Below, piece by piece: positions 15,993 through 24,293 of a stretch of 64,000 bases of DNA. Under the pieces are notes generated by a model. It saw only the letters and a list, made by a program, of their open reading frames with translations, did no database searches and had not been told where the DNA came from. The stretch is taken from the NCBI RefSeq assembly GCF_900103935.1, contig NZ_FNIC01000001.1:567203-631202 (forward strand), read 5' to 3'. Every line of letters starts with the position of its first letter. Position 1 is the first letter of the stretch. The position numbers and the translations under genes are program-made. The stretch is from Nocardioides szechwanensis (GTDB lineage: Bacteria > Actinomycetota > Actinomycetes > Propionibacteriales > Nocardioidaceae).

Positions 15993-16828
15993 GTCAGCTC
16001 AGAGTCGGGTTCATCGGGCTGGGCAACATCGGGAAGCCGATGGCGCTCCGTCTTGCCGGTGCCGACGCGATCGACCTAACGGTGTACGACGTCGCGTCCG
16101 GGCCGGTGGCCGAGCTGGAGGCCGCCGGAGCGGCCGCCGCCGACAGCGTCGCCTCCCTCGCCGCGTGTTCGGAAGTCATCTGCGTGATGGTGCGCGACGA
16201 CGACCAGGTCCGCGACGTACTCGGCGAGATCCTCGGCGTGGCCGGTGACGCCCAGACCGTCGTCATCCACTCGACGGTCTCCCCGGCGACGCCGGCCGAG
16301 CTCGCCGACACCGCGGCCCGTCACGGCGTCAAGGTCGTCGACGCACCGGTCAGCGGTGGCGCGATGGGTGCCACCGATGGCACCCTCGCGATCATGGTCG
16401 GCGGGACGGACGAGGCGTTCGCTGCCGCCCGCCCGGCGCTGGAGGCGATGGGGTCGCTGGTCACCCACGCCGGCCCGATCGGTGCCGGTACCAAGATGAA
16501 GCTGGCCCGCAACCTGATGCACTTCGTCGCGTTCACCGCCGCCACCGAGGCACAGCGCCTCGCCGAGGCTGCGGGGCTCGACCTCGTCGAGCTGGGCAAG
16601 GTGGTCCGGCACACCGATGCGATCACGGGCGGGCCCGGCGCGATCATGCACCGGGCGACGACGGCGCCGCTCGACCAGGACGACTTCTGGTACGGCGTCT
16701 TCGACCACGTCCGCGCCCTGGGGGAGAAGGACCTGACGTTCGCCATCGAGCTGGCCGACGAGCTCGACGTCGACGTACCGATGGCACGAGAGGCGCTCGC
16801 CCGCCTCGGAAAGGGGCTTGGCGTATGA
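15989..16828 (+). CDS. 3-hydroxyisobutyrate dehydrogenase-like beta-hydroxyacid dehydrogenase
   Basis: 279 residues from GTG 15989 (GTGA overlap with the preceding stop). It has the N-terminal NAD-binding loop GFIGLGNIGKPMA, STVSPATP, the substrate motif DAPVSGGAMGATDGTL, and a Lys in GAGTKMKLARNLMH, the catalytic lysine region of this family. It oxidises a beta-hydroxy acid to a semialdehyde or keto acid. It matches Rv0770 in the M. tuberculosis cluster. Together with the aldehyde dehydrogenase it could process a branched-chain acid released from a side chain (inference). Confidence 0.9.
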   Translation: MSQLRVGFIGLGNIGKPMALRLAGADAIDLTVYDVASGPVAELEAAGAAAADSVASLAACSEVICVMVRDDDQVRDVLGEILGVAGDAQTVVIHSTVSPATPAELADTAARHGVKVVDAPVSGGAMGATDGTLAIMVGGTDEAFAAARPALEAMGSLVTHAGPIGAGTKMKLARNLMHFVAFTAATEAQRLAEAAGLDLVELGKVVRHTDAITGGPGAIMHRATTAPLDQDDFWYGVFDHVRALGEKDLTFAIELADELDVDVPMAREALARLGKGLGV

Positions 16829-17223
16829 GCAAGTTCGAGGATCTCCCGGAGCAGCGCCGCCGCGGCCTGGAGAAGATGGAGGAGGTCTACGGCTTCGACA
16901 TGACCGACGGTGCGGGCGACTTCTTCGGCTACACCGCCGACCACCTCTTCGCCGACATCTGGAACCGCCCCGGCCTCTCCGACCGCGACCGACGGCTGCT
17001 GCTGATCGGGCTGCTCTCCGGCACCGGCGGCGCCGACGTGCTCGGCATCCAGATCCCCGCGGCCTACGCCAACGGCGAGCTCGACGACACCGCCCTGCGG
17101 GAGATCGTGATCTTCCTGTGCCACTACGCCGGCTGGCCCAACGGCGCGCGGCTCAACTCGATCGTCGAGGAGACCATCGCCAAAGCGGCGCGCGCCAAGG
17201 CTCGGTCCGAGGAACAGTCCTGA
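16825..17223 (+). CDS. carboxymuconolactone decarboxylase-family protein
   Basis: 132 residues. The pattern LSDRDRRLLLIGLLSGTGG ... LREIVIFLCHYAGWPNGARL is the CMD/AhpD-like helical fold. The single Cys in FLCHYAGWP means the AhpD CxxC redox pair is absent, as in the decarboxylase-like branch. It corresponds to Rv0771, next to Rv0770. It overlaps the genes on both sides by 4 bases. The reaction in this operon is unknown. Confidence 0.87.
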   Translation: MSKFEDLPEQRRRGLEKMEEVYGFDMTDGAGDFFGYTADHLFADIWNRPGLSDRDRRLLLIGLLSGTGGADVLGIQIPAAYANGELDDTALREIVIFLCHYAGWPNGARLNSIVEETIAKAARAKARSEEQS

Positions 17224-18545
17224 CCGGCCGCGCGTCGCTGCGGGAGCTGCCGCCCGGCGACTCCGGCATCGTCTCGGCGCGGCCTGGGCCCGACCTGACG
17301 GCCGCGGGCTACGTCGAGACCGAGTACGTCGCGTCCGGCGCCGCGGTGTCCTACGCCGCCGACGAGCTGCCCGCCGACGGACACTGGTCGCTGCGCGAGG
17401 ATGCTCACGCCGACTACGTCACCCGGGTGGTCGTACGCCGCCCTGACGAGGCCGCCGCGAGCGGCACCCTGGTCGTCGAGTGGCTCAACGTCAGCAGCGG
17501 CATGGACGCGGCGCCCGGATGGACGTTCTTCGCAGAGGAGGTCGTCCGCCGCGGCCACGCCTACGCCGCGGTCTCCGCCCAGCACGCCGGCGTCGAGGGC
17601 GGCCTGTCGTCGGTCTCCGTCGGGGACCTCGGCAGCCCGGGGCTCAAGGGCGGCAACGCCGAGCGCTACGGCGAGTTGTCCCACCCGGGTGACGCCTTCG
17701 CCTACGACCTCTTCACCCAGGCCGCCCGCGCGGTCGCGGACGACCTCGGCGCCACCTGCGTGCTCGCCACAGGGGAGTCGCAGTCGGCGTTCGCGCTGAC
17801 GTCGTACGCCAACGGCATGCAGCCGCTGGCCGGGCTCTTCGACGGACTGCTCATCCACAGCCGCGGGGGAGCGGCGCTGCCGCTGGGCCGCTCCGGCGCC
17901 GGCCTGCCGATGGCGGAGGTCATCACCGGCACCCCGACCCGGCTGCGCACCGACCTCGAGGTCCCGGTACTTGTGGTGCAGACCGAGACCGACCTCTTCG
18001 GCCACCTGGCCTACCTGCCCGCGCGCCAGCCCGAACACAACCGGCTGCGCACGTGGGAGGTCGCGGGCACCGCCCACGCGGACAAGTTCGTGATCGGCGA
18101 CTTCGAGGAGTTCCTCGGCTGCGCCGAGCCGGTCAACCGCGGGCAGCAGGTCTTCGTGGTGCGCGCCGCCCTGCACCACCTGGAGCGCTGGGCGCGAGGC
18201 GGCTCGGCCGCGCCCACGGCCCCGCCGCTGGAGGTCGTCGGCGACGGCTACGCCCTGGACGAGGTGGGCAACGCGAGAGGCGGCGTACGCACCCCGGCCG
18301 TGGACGCCCCCGTCGAGGTCCTCTCCGGGCTGGGCGTGCCCGGGGCCTCCAACATCTGCCGCCTGTTCGGGAGCACCGCGATGCTGCCGACCGCCCGGCT
18401 CGCCGAGCTGTGGCCGGACGCCGACGCCTACCTCGCGGCCTACCGAGCCGCCGCAGAGGCCGCGGTCAGCGCGGGGTTCGTGCTGCCCGAGGACCACGAC
18501 GAGCTGCTCGCCGACTCACGGGAGAGCCTGCTCGCTCAGGCGTAG
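17220..18545 (+). CDS. alpha/beta-hydrolase domain protein, probable CTG start
   Basis: The coding frame begins right at the stop of the previous gene. No ATG, GTG or TTG is suitably placed until far inside the domain, but CTG 17220 overlaps the preceding TGA in the same 4-base way as other junctions here and has GAGG about 9 bases upstream. That start gives 441 residues. The nucleophile elbow is GESQSA, with later EVAGTAHADKF supplying the His region. It resembles the Abhydrolase_10-type domain family. It probably hydrolyses an ester or lactone as the last step of the operon. Function is inferred. Confidence 0.8.
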   Translation: MTGRASLRELPPGDSGIVSARPGPDLTAAGYVETEYVASGAAVSYAADELPADGHWSLREDAHADYVTRVVVRRPDEAAASGTLVVEWLNVSSGMDAAPGWTFFAEEVVRRGHAYAAVSAQHAGVEGGLSSVSVGDLGSPGLKGGNAERYGELSHPGDAFAYDLFTQAARAVADDLGATCVLATGESQSAFALTSYANGMQPLAGLFDGLLIHSRGGAALPLGRSGAGLPMAEVITGTPTRLRTDLEVPVLVVQTETDLFGHLAYLPARQPEHNRLRTWEVAGTAHADKFVIGDFEEFLGCAEPVNRGQQVFVVRAALHHLERWARGGSAAPTAPPLEVVGDGYALDEVGNARGGVRTPAVDAPVEVLSGLGVPGASNICRLFGSTAMLPTARLAELWPDADAYLAAYRAAAEAAVSAGFVLPEDHDELLADSRESLLAQA

Positions 18546-18769
18546 CGGTGGCTCTTGGCCGCGTGGCCCTTCTCGCGCGTGCAGGTGCGCCCGCTGATCG
18601 CCTTGTGGCCGCACAGCTCCTCGCCGGAGGCCTCGGCCGTCGGCTGCTTCGCCTTGGCCACCGCGGGTGCGGTCGGCACCTTCGGCTTCGCGGCCGGCGC
18701 CTTGGCGCCCTTCTGTGCCGCCTCGTAGCGCGCCTCGCGCATCGCCCGCAGGCCGTCCATCTTGCTCAT
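18536..18769 (-). CDS. small actinobacterial protein with Cys/His-containing C-terminus
   Basis: 77 residues. MSKMDGLRAMREARYEAA is followed by an Ala/Lys/Pro-rich linker and ends with CGHKAISGRTCTREKGHAAKSHRYA. This C-terminus has Cys-x-His ... Cys ... His ... His and could bind a metal ion. Similar tails are common in small actinobacterial proteins of unknown role. The stop lies within the last bases of the converging hydrolase gene (18536-18545). Confidence 0.65.
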   Translation of the reverse strand: MSKMDGLRAMREARYEAAQKGAKAPAAKPKVPTAPAVAKAKQPTAEASGEELCGHKAISGRTCTREKGHAAKSHRYA

Positions 18770-18826
18770 CGTCGACTCACGGACCCGACTCTAGAGCCCG
18801 GCACCGACAGTCCCCGACAGGCGCCC

Positions 18827-19393
18827 TCAGAGACCGCCGAGAAACGCCAGCGCTCGCTGCATGACCAGCGCCGTCGCGTCCGCGTCGAACGCCGCCAGCG
18901 AGCTGTCGGTGAACAGGTGCTCGTCGCCCGGGTAGAGGAACAGCTCCACCCCGTCGTGGGCCGCGACCATCGCCTCGGCGGCCGCGAGGTCGCCGTCCTC
19001 CTCGATGAAGAACGGGTCGGCCTCCATGGCGTGGATCTGGGCGGGTACGCCGTCGGGCCAGGGCCCCACCCACTGCGGGTCGATGGCGGAGTGGAGGAGC
19101 AGACCACCGACCGCACCCGGGCGGCTGGACGCAAGCGTCTGGGCGCACATGACGCCCATCGAGAACCCGCCGTAGACCAGCTCGGCCGGCAGGCCCTCGA
19201 CGGCAGCGGCGGCGCGATCGTCGACGGGGACCGTCCTGGAGAAGGCCATCCCCTCCTCGAGGGTGTCGAAGACCTGGCCCTCGAACAGGTCGGGCGTGTG
19301 GACGGTGTGCCCGGCGGCGCGCAGCTCGTCGGCGAACTCCTGCACTCCCGTGGTCAGCCCGTGCACGTGGTGGAACAGCACTACGTCGGCCAT
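18827..19393 (-). CDS. dienelactone hydrolase-family protein
   Basis: 188 residues from ATG 19393, which has AAAGGAGG 5 bases upstream; a GTG one codon earlier is too close to that site. It has FHHVHGLTTGVQEFADEL, the nucleophile motif GGFSMGV (Ser) and LFLYPGDEHLFTD with the catalytic Asp/His. It is shorter than classical dienelactone hydrolases (about 230) and has a Ser nucleophile where those have Cys. Its ATG overlaps the upstream stop by one base, so it is coupled to the two DinB-type genes. Probably a cytoplasmic esterase. Confidence 0.82.
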   Translation of the reverse strand: MADVVLFHHVHGLTTGVQEFADELRAAGHTVHTPDLFEGQVFDTLEEGMAFSRTVPVDDRAAAAVEGLPAELVYGGFSMGVMCAQTLASSRPGAVGGLLLHSAIDPQWVGPWPDGVPAQIHAMEADPFFIEEDGDLAAAEAMVAAHDGVELFLYPGDEHLFTDSSLAAFDADATALVMQRALAFLGGL

Positions 19394-20184
19394 CACGGCC
19401 TCCTTTCCAGGGCAGCGAGGTCACGCTGCGCAAACCTGAGGTGCTCGCACTCCTCCTCCATGACGACCGCGAGGCAGTCCGCGACGGCGCGGTCCTCCTC
19501 GGGGTAGCCGGGCGCGGGCGTGCGCGAGCAGGTGCGCCCGAGATCTTGGTCGGTGAGTCCGTCGAGGATGCGTTGGACGACGGCCCCCCGGTCGGCACGC
19601 GCCTGCGTCACCTCGGCGTACGACGGCCGCGCGTCGACGTCCATGCCGAGGGCGGCGGCGTCGGCCGGCGCGTAGGCGGTCTGGGGGAGGGCGAGCCGGT
19701 GGAAGGGTGCCGGGTCGTCGAGCACGGTGCGGCTCGCCCACGAGTCGGTGATGAAGACCAGGTGGCGCAGCGTCTCGACGAACGACCACTCGCCGTCCAC
19801 GCGCTCCTGGCGCAGCTCCTCAGGCAGCGCCTCGGCACGGGCAGTGGCCTCGGACCAGAGCCGCTCCAGCTCGGTCCACATCGCGCGGAACCCGTCGGCG
19901 TCACGGATCTCGCGCAGCTGCACCCGCTCGGGGTGGCGGCGATCCAGCTCGCTCTCGACGTACGCCGTGACGTCGACGCCGTTGACCGAGAGGCCGCCGA
20001 CGAATCCGGACAGCTCCACCCCGACCAGCCAGGAGTCGACGATCTTCACGCCGGTCAGGTCGCAGTCGACGAACCTGGCGCCGGTCAGGTCGCGCACCAG
20101 GAAGGAGGCGCCGCGGTGCTCGGCGTTGCGGCCGTCGTCATGGACGCCCGCGGACCAGCGGTGTGGTCCGTACTGGGCCGTCAT
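19393..20184 (-). CDS. pentapeptide-repeat plus DinB-like domain protein
   Basis: 263 residues from ATG 20184. The first 90 residues carry a short pentapeptide-type region (FLVRDLTGARFVDCDLTGVK). The rest is a DinB-type four-helix bundle with WSFVETLRHLVFITDSW and EEECEHLRFAQRDLAAL, whose histidines could bind a metal as in mycothiol-dependent DinB enzymes. It is coupled to its neighbours by 4-base and 1-base overlaps. Proteins of this layout are common in actinobacteria. The substrate is unknown. Confidence 0.8.
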   Translation of the reverse strand: MTAQYGPHRWSAGVHDDGRNAEHRGASFLVRDLTGARFVDCDLTGVKIVDSWLVGVELSGFVGGLSVNGVDVTAYVESELDRRHPERVQLREIRDADGFRAMWTELERLWSEATARAEALPEELRQERVDGEWSFVETLRHLVFITDSWASRTVLDDPAPFHRLALPQTAYAPADAAALGMDVDARPSYAEVTQARADRGAVVQRILDGLTDQDLGRTCSRTPAPGYPEEDRAVADCLAVVMEEECEHLRFAQRDLAALERRP

Positions 20185-20735
20185 GCGGGCGGGTCCTCGC
20201 CGACGAGACCGTCGATGGACTCGCGGACCAGGTCGGCCTGGCCGACGTGGCGCGCGTACTCCTCGATCAGGTCGACGATCATCCGTCGGAGGCTGGCGTG
20301 CTCGCCCTCGGGGGTGCTCTTGCCGGGCACCGGCTGGTCGAGCCCTGCGACTGTCAGCGCGTCGGCGACCACGGCCCGGGAGCGGGCCACGGCCTGCTGC
20401 CAGAGCGTCGTCAGCTCCTCGGGGGTGTCGCCGGCCGCGGAGGTCCACTCCCAGTCGGGGTCGGTGTCGAAGTCGGCCGAGGCCCACGGCTCGCCCATCG
20501 GGCGGCCCGCGAGCGAGCTCGTGAAGTAGTGGTCCTCGACCAGGGCGAGGTGCTTGAGCAGCCCGCCGAGGCTGACCGTGGACGGGCCGAGGGTCGCGGC
20601 CAGACCGGCGGCGTCCAGCCCGCCGCACTTCCAGGCGAAGGTGCGGCGCTGGCGCTCCAGCGAGCCGAGGAGGGTGTCGACCTCGGTGCCGGCGATCGGC
20701 GGCTCGGTCAGCACGGGAGTGGTGTCGTGGCTCAT
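20181..20735 (-). CDS. DinB-family protein (DUF664-like)
   Basis: 184 residues from ATG 20735. LLGSLERQRRTFAWKCGGL, STVSLGGLLKHLALVEDHYF and MIVDLIEEYARHVGQADLVRE give the three metal-ligand histidine positions of DinB/DUF664 four-helix proteins. Such proteins are often mycothiol-dependent transferases in actinobacteria. It is the first gene of a three-gene operon with the pentapeptide/DinB protein and a hydrolase. It is divergent from a WYL regulator across a palindrome (20755-20779), so that regulator may control it. Confidence 0.82.
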   Translation of the reverse strand: MSHDTTPVLTEPPIAGTEVDTLLGSLERQRRTFAWKCGGLDAAGLAATLGPSTVSLGGLLKHLALVEDHYFTSSLAGRPMGEPWASADFDTDPDWEWTSAAGDTPEELTTLWQQAVARSRAVVADALTVAGLDQPVPGKSTPEGEHASLRRMIVDLIEEYARHVGQADLVRESIDGLVGEDPPA

Positions 20736-20754
20736 GGGGCAGACGTTAGAGGAG

Positions 20755-20779
20755 GTTCCGGACGTTCTACTTCCGGAAC
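20755..20779. promoter_or_regulatory. palindrome between the DinB operon and the WYL regulator
   Basis: GTTCCGGA (20755-20762) is mirrored by TCCGGAAC (20772-20779) with a 9-base spacer. It lies in the divergent intergenic region, so a regulator bound here could act on both directions. The WYL/HTH protein encoded next to it is the natural candidate. Confidence 0.5.
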
Positions 20780-20797
20780 ATGCGCCATCATGGAGGA

Positions 20798-21751
20798 ATG
20801 TCCGACTCGAGCCCCACGTCGCGGGCGCTGCTGGCGCTCGAGCTGGTGCAGAACGCGCCGGGCATCTCGGCGGCCCGGCTCGCGGACCGGCTCGGCGTCT
20901 CCGAGCGCGCCGCGCGGCGCTACGTCGCCATCCTGCGTGAGGCGGGCGTCCCGATCGAGTCCGTGCGCGGGCCCTACGGCGGCTACCGGGTCGGTCGCGG
21001 GCTCCGGCTGCCGCCGCTGATGTTCAGCGTCCCCGAGGCGATGGGCCTGGTGATGGCCGTGATCGAGGGGCGCGGCTCCGCCGACACCGACGACCCGGTC
21101 GGGCACGCGCTCGGCAAGATCATCCGGGTGCTCCCCGAGCCGGTGGCCGGCCCCACCGCCGCGGTCCGGGGCGTCAGCACCCTCGACCGGTTCACCCCGG
21201 TGACACCCGGTCCCGAGACGACCGCCGCACTGGTGCAGGCGTGCGCGGCGCGGCACCGGGTGCGGCTCGGCTACCTGCTCGCCCCCGACGACCAGCGCGA
21301 GATGGACGTCGACCCGTGGGCGGTCGTCGTACGGCGGGGGCGGTGGTACCTCCTGTGCTGGTCGCACCACCGCGACGCCCGGCGGCTGCTGCGCGTCGAC
21401 CGGGTCGCCTCGGTGGAGTCGCTCCCCGAGACGTTCACGCCGCCCGAGGACCTCGACGCCCACCAGACGGTCGAGGAGCACCTGTCGGAGGGCTGGCCCC
21501 TGGAGGTCGAGGTCGTGATCGACGCCCCGCTCGCGGAGGCGTCGACGTGGGTACGGCGCAGCCTCGGCCGCCTCGAGGAGATCGACGCCGAGCACACCCG
21601 GCTGCGCGCGACGACCAACAACCCGGGCTGGTATGCCGGTCAGCTCACCGTGATCCGGGCGCCGTACCGGATCGTCGGGCCGCCGGAGCTGCTCGAGGAG
21701 AGCCGGAAGCTCGGGAGGCGGCTGCTCGACGCGGCCCCGGACCGGGACTAG
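20798..21751 (+). CDS. HTH/WYL-domain transcriptional regulator
   Basis: 317 residues from ATG 20798 (an in-frame ATG at 20780 would add 6 residues; GGAGG is only one base from the later ATG, so a leaderless start is possible). The N-terminal winged HTH is SRALLALELVQNAPGISAARLADRLGVSERAARRYVA. The WYL domain holds GRWYLLCWSHHRDARRLLRVDRV, followed by the WCX region. WYL proteins bind nucleic acid or small ligands and are often stress regulators. It is divergent from the DinB operon and converges with the hydrolase gene behind it. Confidence 0.9.
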   Translation: MSDSSPTSRALLALELVQNAPGISAARLADRLGVSERAARRYVAILREAGVPIESVRGPYGGYRVGRGLRLPPLMFSVPEAMGLVMAVIEGRGSADTDDPVGHALGKIIRVLPEPVAGPTAAVRGVSTLDRFTPVTPGPETTAALVQACAARHRVRLGYLLAPDDQREMDVDPWAVVVRRGRWYLLCWSHHRDARRLLRVDRVASVESLPETFTPPEDLDAHQTVEEHLSEGWPLEVEVVIDAPLAEASTWVRRSLGRLEEIDAEHTRLRATTNNPGWYAGQLTVIRAPYRIVGPPELLEESRKLGRRLLDAAPDRD

Positions 21752-22905
21752 GTGGCCTCGGGCGCCAGGAACTCGTCGAGCGCGGCCTTCACGTCACCGG
21801 AGATCAGGTGGCCGATGTGGCCGCCGGCGTGCCAGTGGACCTGCCCGCCCCAGCTGCCGTGGAGACGCTGGGCGGCGCGCACGGACGTCATCCGGTCGCC
21901 CAGCGCAGCGACGACCAGGCGCCGGTCCTGGGCGGCGTACGGCTCGAGTGCCGTCGGGTCGACGACGGTGCCGACGGCCTTGACCGGCTCGGAGCGCAGC
22001 AGCGCGGCGAGCTTCTTGCCGCGGCCGCCGGTCTTGGCGGTGTGGTGGGCGATGGTGGCGTGGGCGTCGAGCATCGGGACGATCGCGACCACGCCGTCGA
22101 CGCGGTCGTCGAGGCCGGAGACCAGCGCGGCGACCGGACCGCCGAGCGACATGCCGACGACGGCGACCGAGACCGGGTCCTGCTCGTGGATCCACCCGAC
22201 GACGGCGCGTACGTCGGACACCGCGCGCATCATCGTGGCGATGTTGCCGAGCAGGTCGAAGCCCGGCCAGGAGCGGCCGAGGTCGCGGCGGGGTCCGTGC
22301 TGCGGCAGCACCGGCATCGCGACGTTGAGGCCGAGGTCGTGGTGCAGGTGGCCGGCCCGGAAGGCGAAGAGGTCGTCGAGGCGGCCCTGCTCGGCGCCGT
22401 GGACCCAGACCACCCACGGGCGGGGCTCGCCCTCGTGGCGCAGGACCCGGGCGTGCGCGACCTCGACCTTGCCGTAGCCGGCGTCCATCAACGAGGGCGG
22501 CAGGTCAGGGCGGCTCTCGAACTCGAGGTGCTCGAAGCGCAGCCGGCCGACCTTGCGGCGTCGGAGGCCGAGCGTCGCGAGCGGCGGCGGCGGCCGGTGG
22601 GCGCCCGCGACCCCCAGGGCCGAGAGCTCCGGCGCGGCGGCGGCGCACGCCTCGACGGACGCCTGGACGGCGTCGAAGTGCGGCACCTCGCGATAGAGCG
22701 CGCTGATCGCGATGAACAGCTCGTCGGTCGCGGTCTCGCCGAACTCGCGGACCCCGAGGTTCCAGGCCGGGATGCCCGACTCCTCGGAGCGCTTGCTGGC
22801 GGCGACCGAGCTGGCGACCGCGCGGGGCACCACGCAGCCGAACAGCCACAGCCGGGCCCGCGTGGACTCCGCGAACTCGAGCACGGACGTCACGCGGTCA
22901 GGCAA
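21748..22905 (-). CDS. alpha/beta-hydrolase of the lipid-storage operon
   Basis: Up to 385 residues from TTG 22905, overlapping the preceding stop; GTG 22893 is the alternative. The C-terminal half is an alpha/beta-hydrolase with VVWVHGAEQG, nucleophile GMSLGGPVAAL and a His in HWHAGGHIGHL. It follows two WS/DGAT genes and probably hydrolyses acylglycerol or wax esters. That role is inferred from context. The 3' ends of this and the WYL gene overlap by four bases. Confidence 0.82.
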   Translation of the reverse strand: MPDRVTSVLEFAESTRARLWLFGCVVPRAVASSVAASKRSEESGIPAWNLGVREFGETATDELFIAISALYREVPHFDAVQASVEACAAAAPELSALGVAGAHRPPPPLATLGLRRRKVGRLRFEHLEFESRPDLPPSLMDAGYGKVEVAHARVLRHEGEPRPWVVWVHGAEQGRLDDLFAFRAGHLHHDLGLNVAMPVLPQHGPRRDLGRSWPGFDLLGNIATMMRAVSDVRAVVGWIHEQDPVSVAVVGMSLGGPVAALVSGLDDRVDGVVAIVPMLDAHATIAHHTAKTGGRGKKLAALLRSEPVKAVGTVVDPTALEPYAAQDRRLVVAALGDRMTSVRAAQRLHGSWGGQVHWHAGGHIGHLISGDVKAALDEFLAPEAT

Positions 22906-24292
22906 CGGAAGCCACGCCCTCAGGTGCGGAGGCGTCGGTGGCGACGGCCAGCAGCTCGTCGAGCGCCGGCTGGAGCCGCGCGAGGAACGCCGCCGGGTCG
23001 GGCATCGACTCGGGGGTCGCGACCAGGCCGATGCTCAGCCGCCCGGCGTAGGAGTACGCCGTGAGGTTGACGTCGGCGGGCGCCACGGCCACGGCGTACG
23101 AGATCCAGTCGGCGACCGCCACCTCGCCGAACCAGCGGATGCTCCGAGGGCCGGCCACGTTGGCGGTGGTGATGTTGTTGACGACCCTGGGGACGTGCGG
23201 GGCGAGCAGCTGGCGGACGGCGGGCGCGAGCCGGGGCACGATGGCGAAGGCCTGCTCGGTCAGCTCGAACCCACGGCGGCGGCGCAGCTCGACGCCCAGC
23301 AGGCAGCTGCGGGCGGTGGCCCGCAGGCGCTCGGCGGCGTCGGCGATGTCGACGTGCAGGTAGACGCTGGCCGGGGCGATCTGGTTGCCCCAGCGCCGCG
23401 TCGACGAGGTGTCGGCGGCGACGCCGAACGTCGCCACCGCCGGCTGGTCCAGCGAGTCGCCGCGCGCGGCGTACTCCTCGCGCATCGCGCCGGCGATCAC
23501 CGCGTGCAGGACGCCGTTGATCGTGGCACCGGTGGCGCGGCCGACCCGCTTGAGGTCGGCGAGGTCGAGCTCGGCGCTGGCGCACACGCGGGTGACACCG
23601 CCGCGCGCGTTGAAGCTGGAGCGCACGCCGCCGAGGGCGGCGGGCACGTGGTCGTGCCCCTCGAAGCCGGCGGTCGCGCGGCGGGTAGCGAGCCCGGTGC
23701 GGACCAGGCGGGGGAGCCCGGCGAGGGTGACCGGGAGGTCGCGCCGCACCTGGCGGCGTACCTCGTGCGGGGCGGGGGCGATGGCGGGCTCCTCGGGCGC
23801 GATCGGCGCCGTGACGCCGCGCTCGTCGGTGCTCGCGGCGAGGAACGTGTTGAGCGCGGCGAGCCCGTCGCTGACCGCGTGGTGGAGCCGGACCACGACG
23901 GCCTGGCGGCCCCCGGACAGCCCGTGCACCAGGGTCATCGACCACAGCGGGCGGCTGCGGTCGAGGTGGCGCTCGGCCAGGCTCGCGCAGAGCTGGTCGA
24001 GCCCGGCGCGGCCACCGTCGGCGAGGGTGACCTGGTCGAGGTGCCGGTCGAGGTCGAAGCCCGGGTCGTGCACCCAGAACGGGCGGCCTCCGCACCCGGG
24101 TGCGGCGTACACCTTCTGGGTGGCGCGCGGGACGAGGCCGAGGTACGGCGCCACGGCGGCGCGCAGCTCGGGCAGCGTGACGTGGTGCCCGCGCGTGCTC
24201 GGATCGAGCACGACGATCTTCAGCGTGTGCATCGGGACGGTGGCGCACTCCATGTTGAGCATGAGCGCGTCGGGGCCGGTCATGCGTTCCAT
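22898..24292 (-). CDS. wax ester synthase/diacylglycerol acyltransferase (first of two)
   Basis: 464 residues. The active-site motif is HHAVSDG in VVVRLHHAVSDGLA, matching the HHxxxDG that deprotonates the alcohol or diacylglycerol. FWVHDPGFDLDRHL and the C-terminal SYAGRLSIGLVA are also typical. It joins acyl-CoA to diacylglycerol or fatty alcohol to make storage lipid. It lies one base after a second WS/DGAT gene, and tandem copies are usual in actinobacteria. Confidence 0.93.
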   Translation of the reverse strand: MERMTGPDALMLNMECATVPMHTLKIVVLDPSTRGHHVTLPELRAAVAPYLGLVPRATQKVYAAPGCGGRPFWVHDPGFDLDRHLDQVTLADGGRAGLDQLCASLAERHLDRSRPLWSMTLVHGLSGGRQAVVVRLHHAVSDGLAALNTFLAASTDERGVTAPIAPEEPAIAPAPHEVRRQVRRDLPVTLAGLPRLVRTGLATRRATAGFEGHDHVPAALGGVRSSFNARGGVTRVCASAELDLADLKRVGRATGATINGVLHAVIAGAMREEYAARGDSLDQPAVATFGVAADTSSTRRWGNQIAPASVYLHVDIADAAERLRATARSCLLGVELRRRRGFELTEQAFAIVPRLAPAVRQLLAPHVPRVVNNITTANVAGPRSIRWFGEVAVADWISYAVAVAPADVNLTAYSYAGRLSIGLVATPESMPDPAAFLARLQPALDELLAVATDASAPEGVASVA

Positions 24293-24293
24293 G

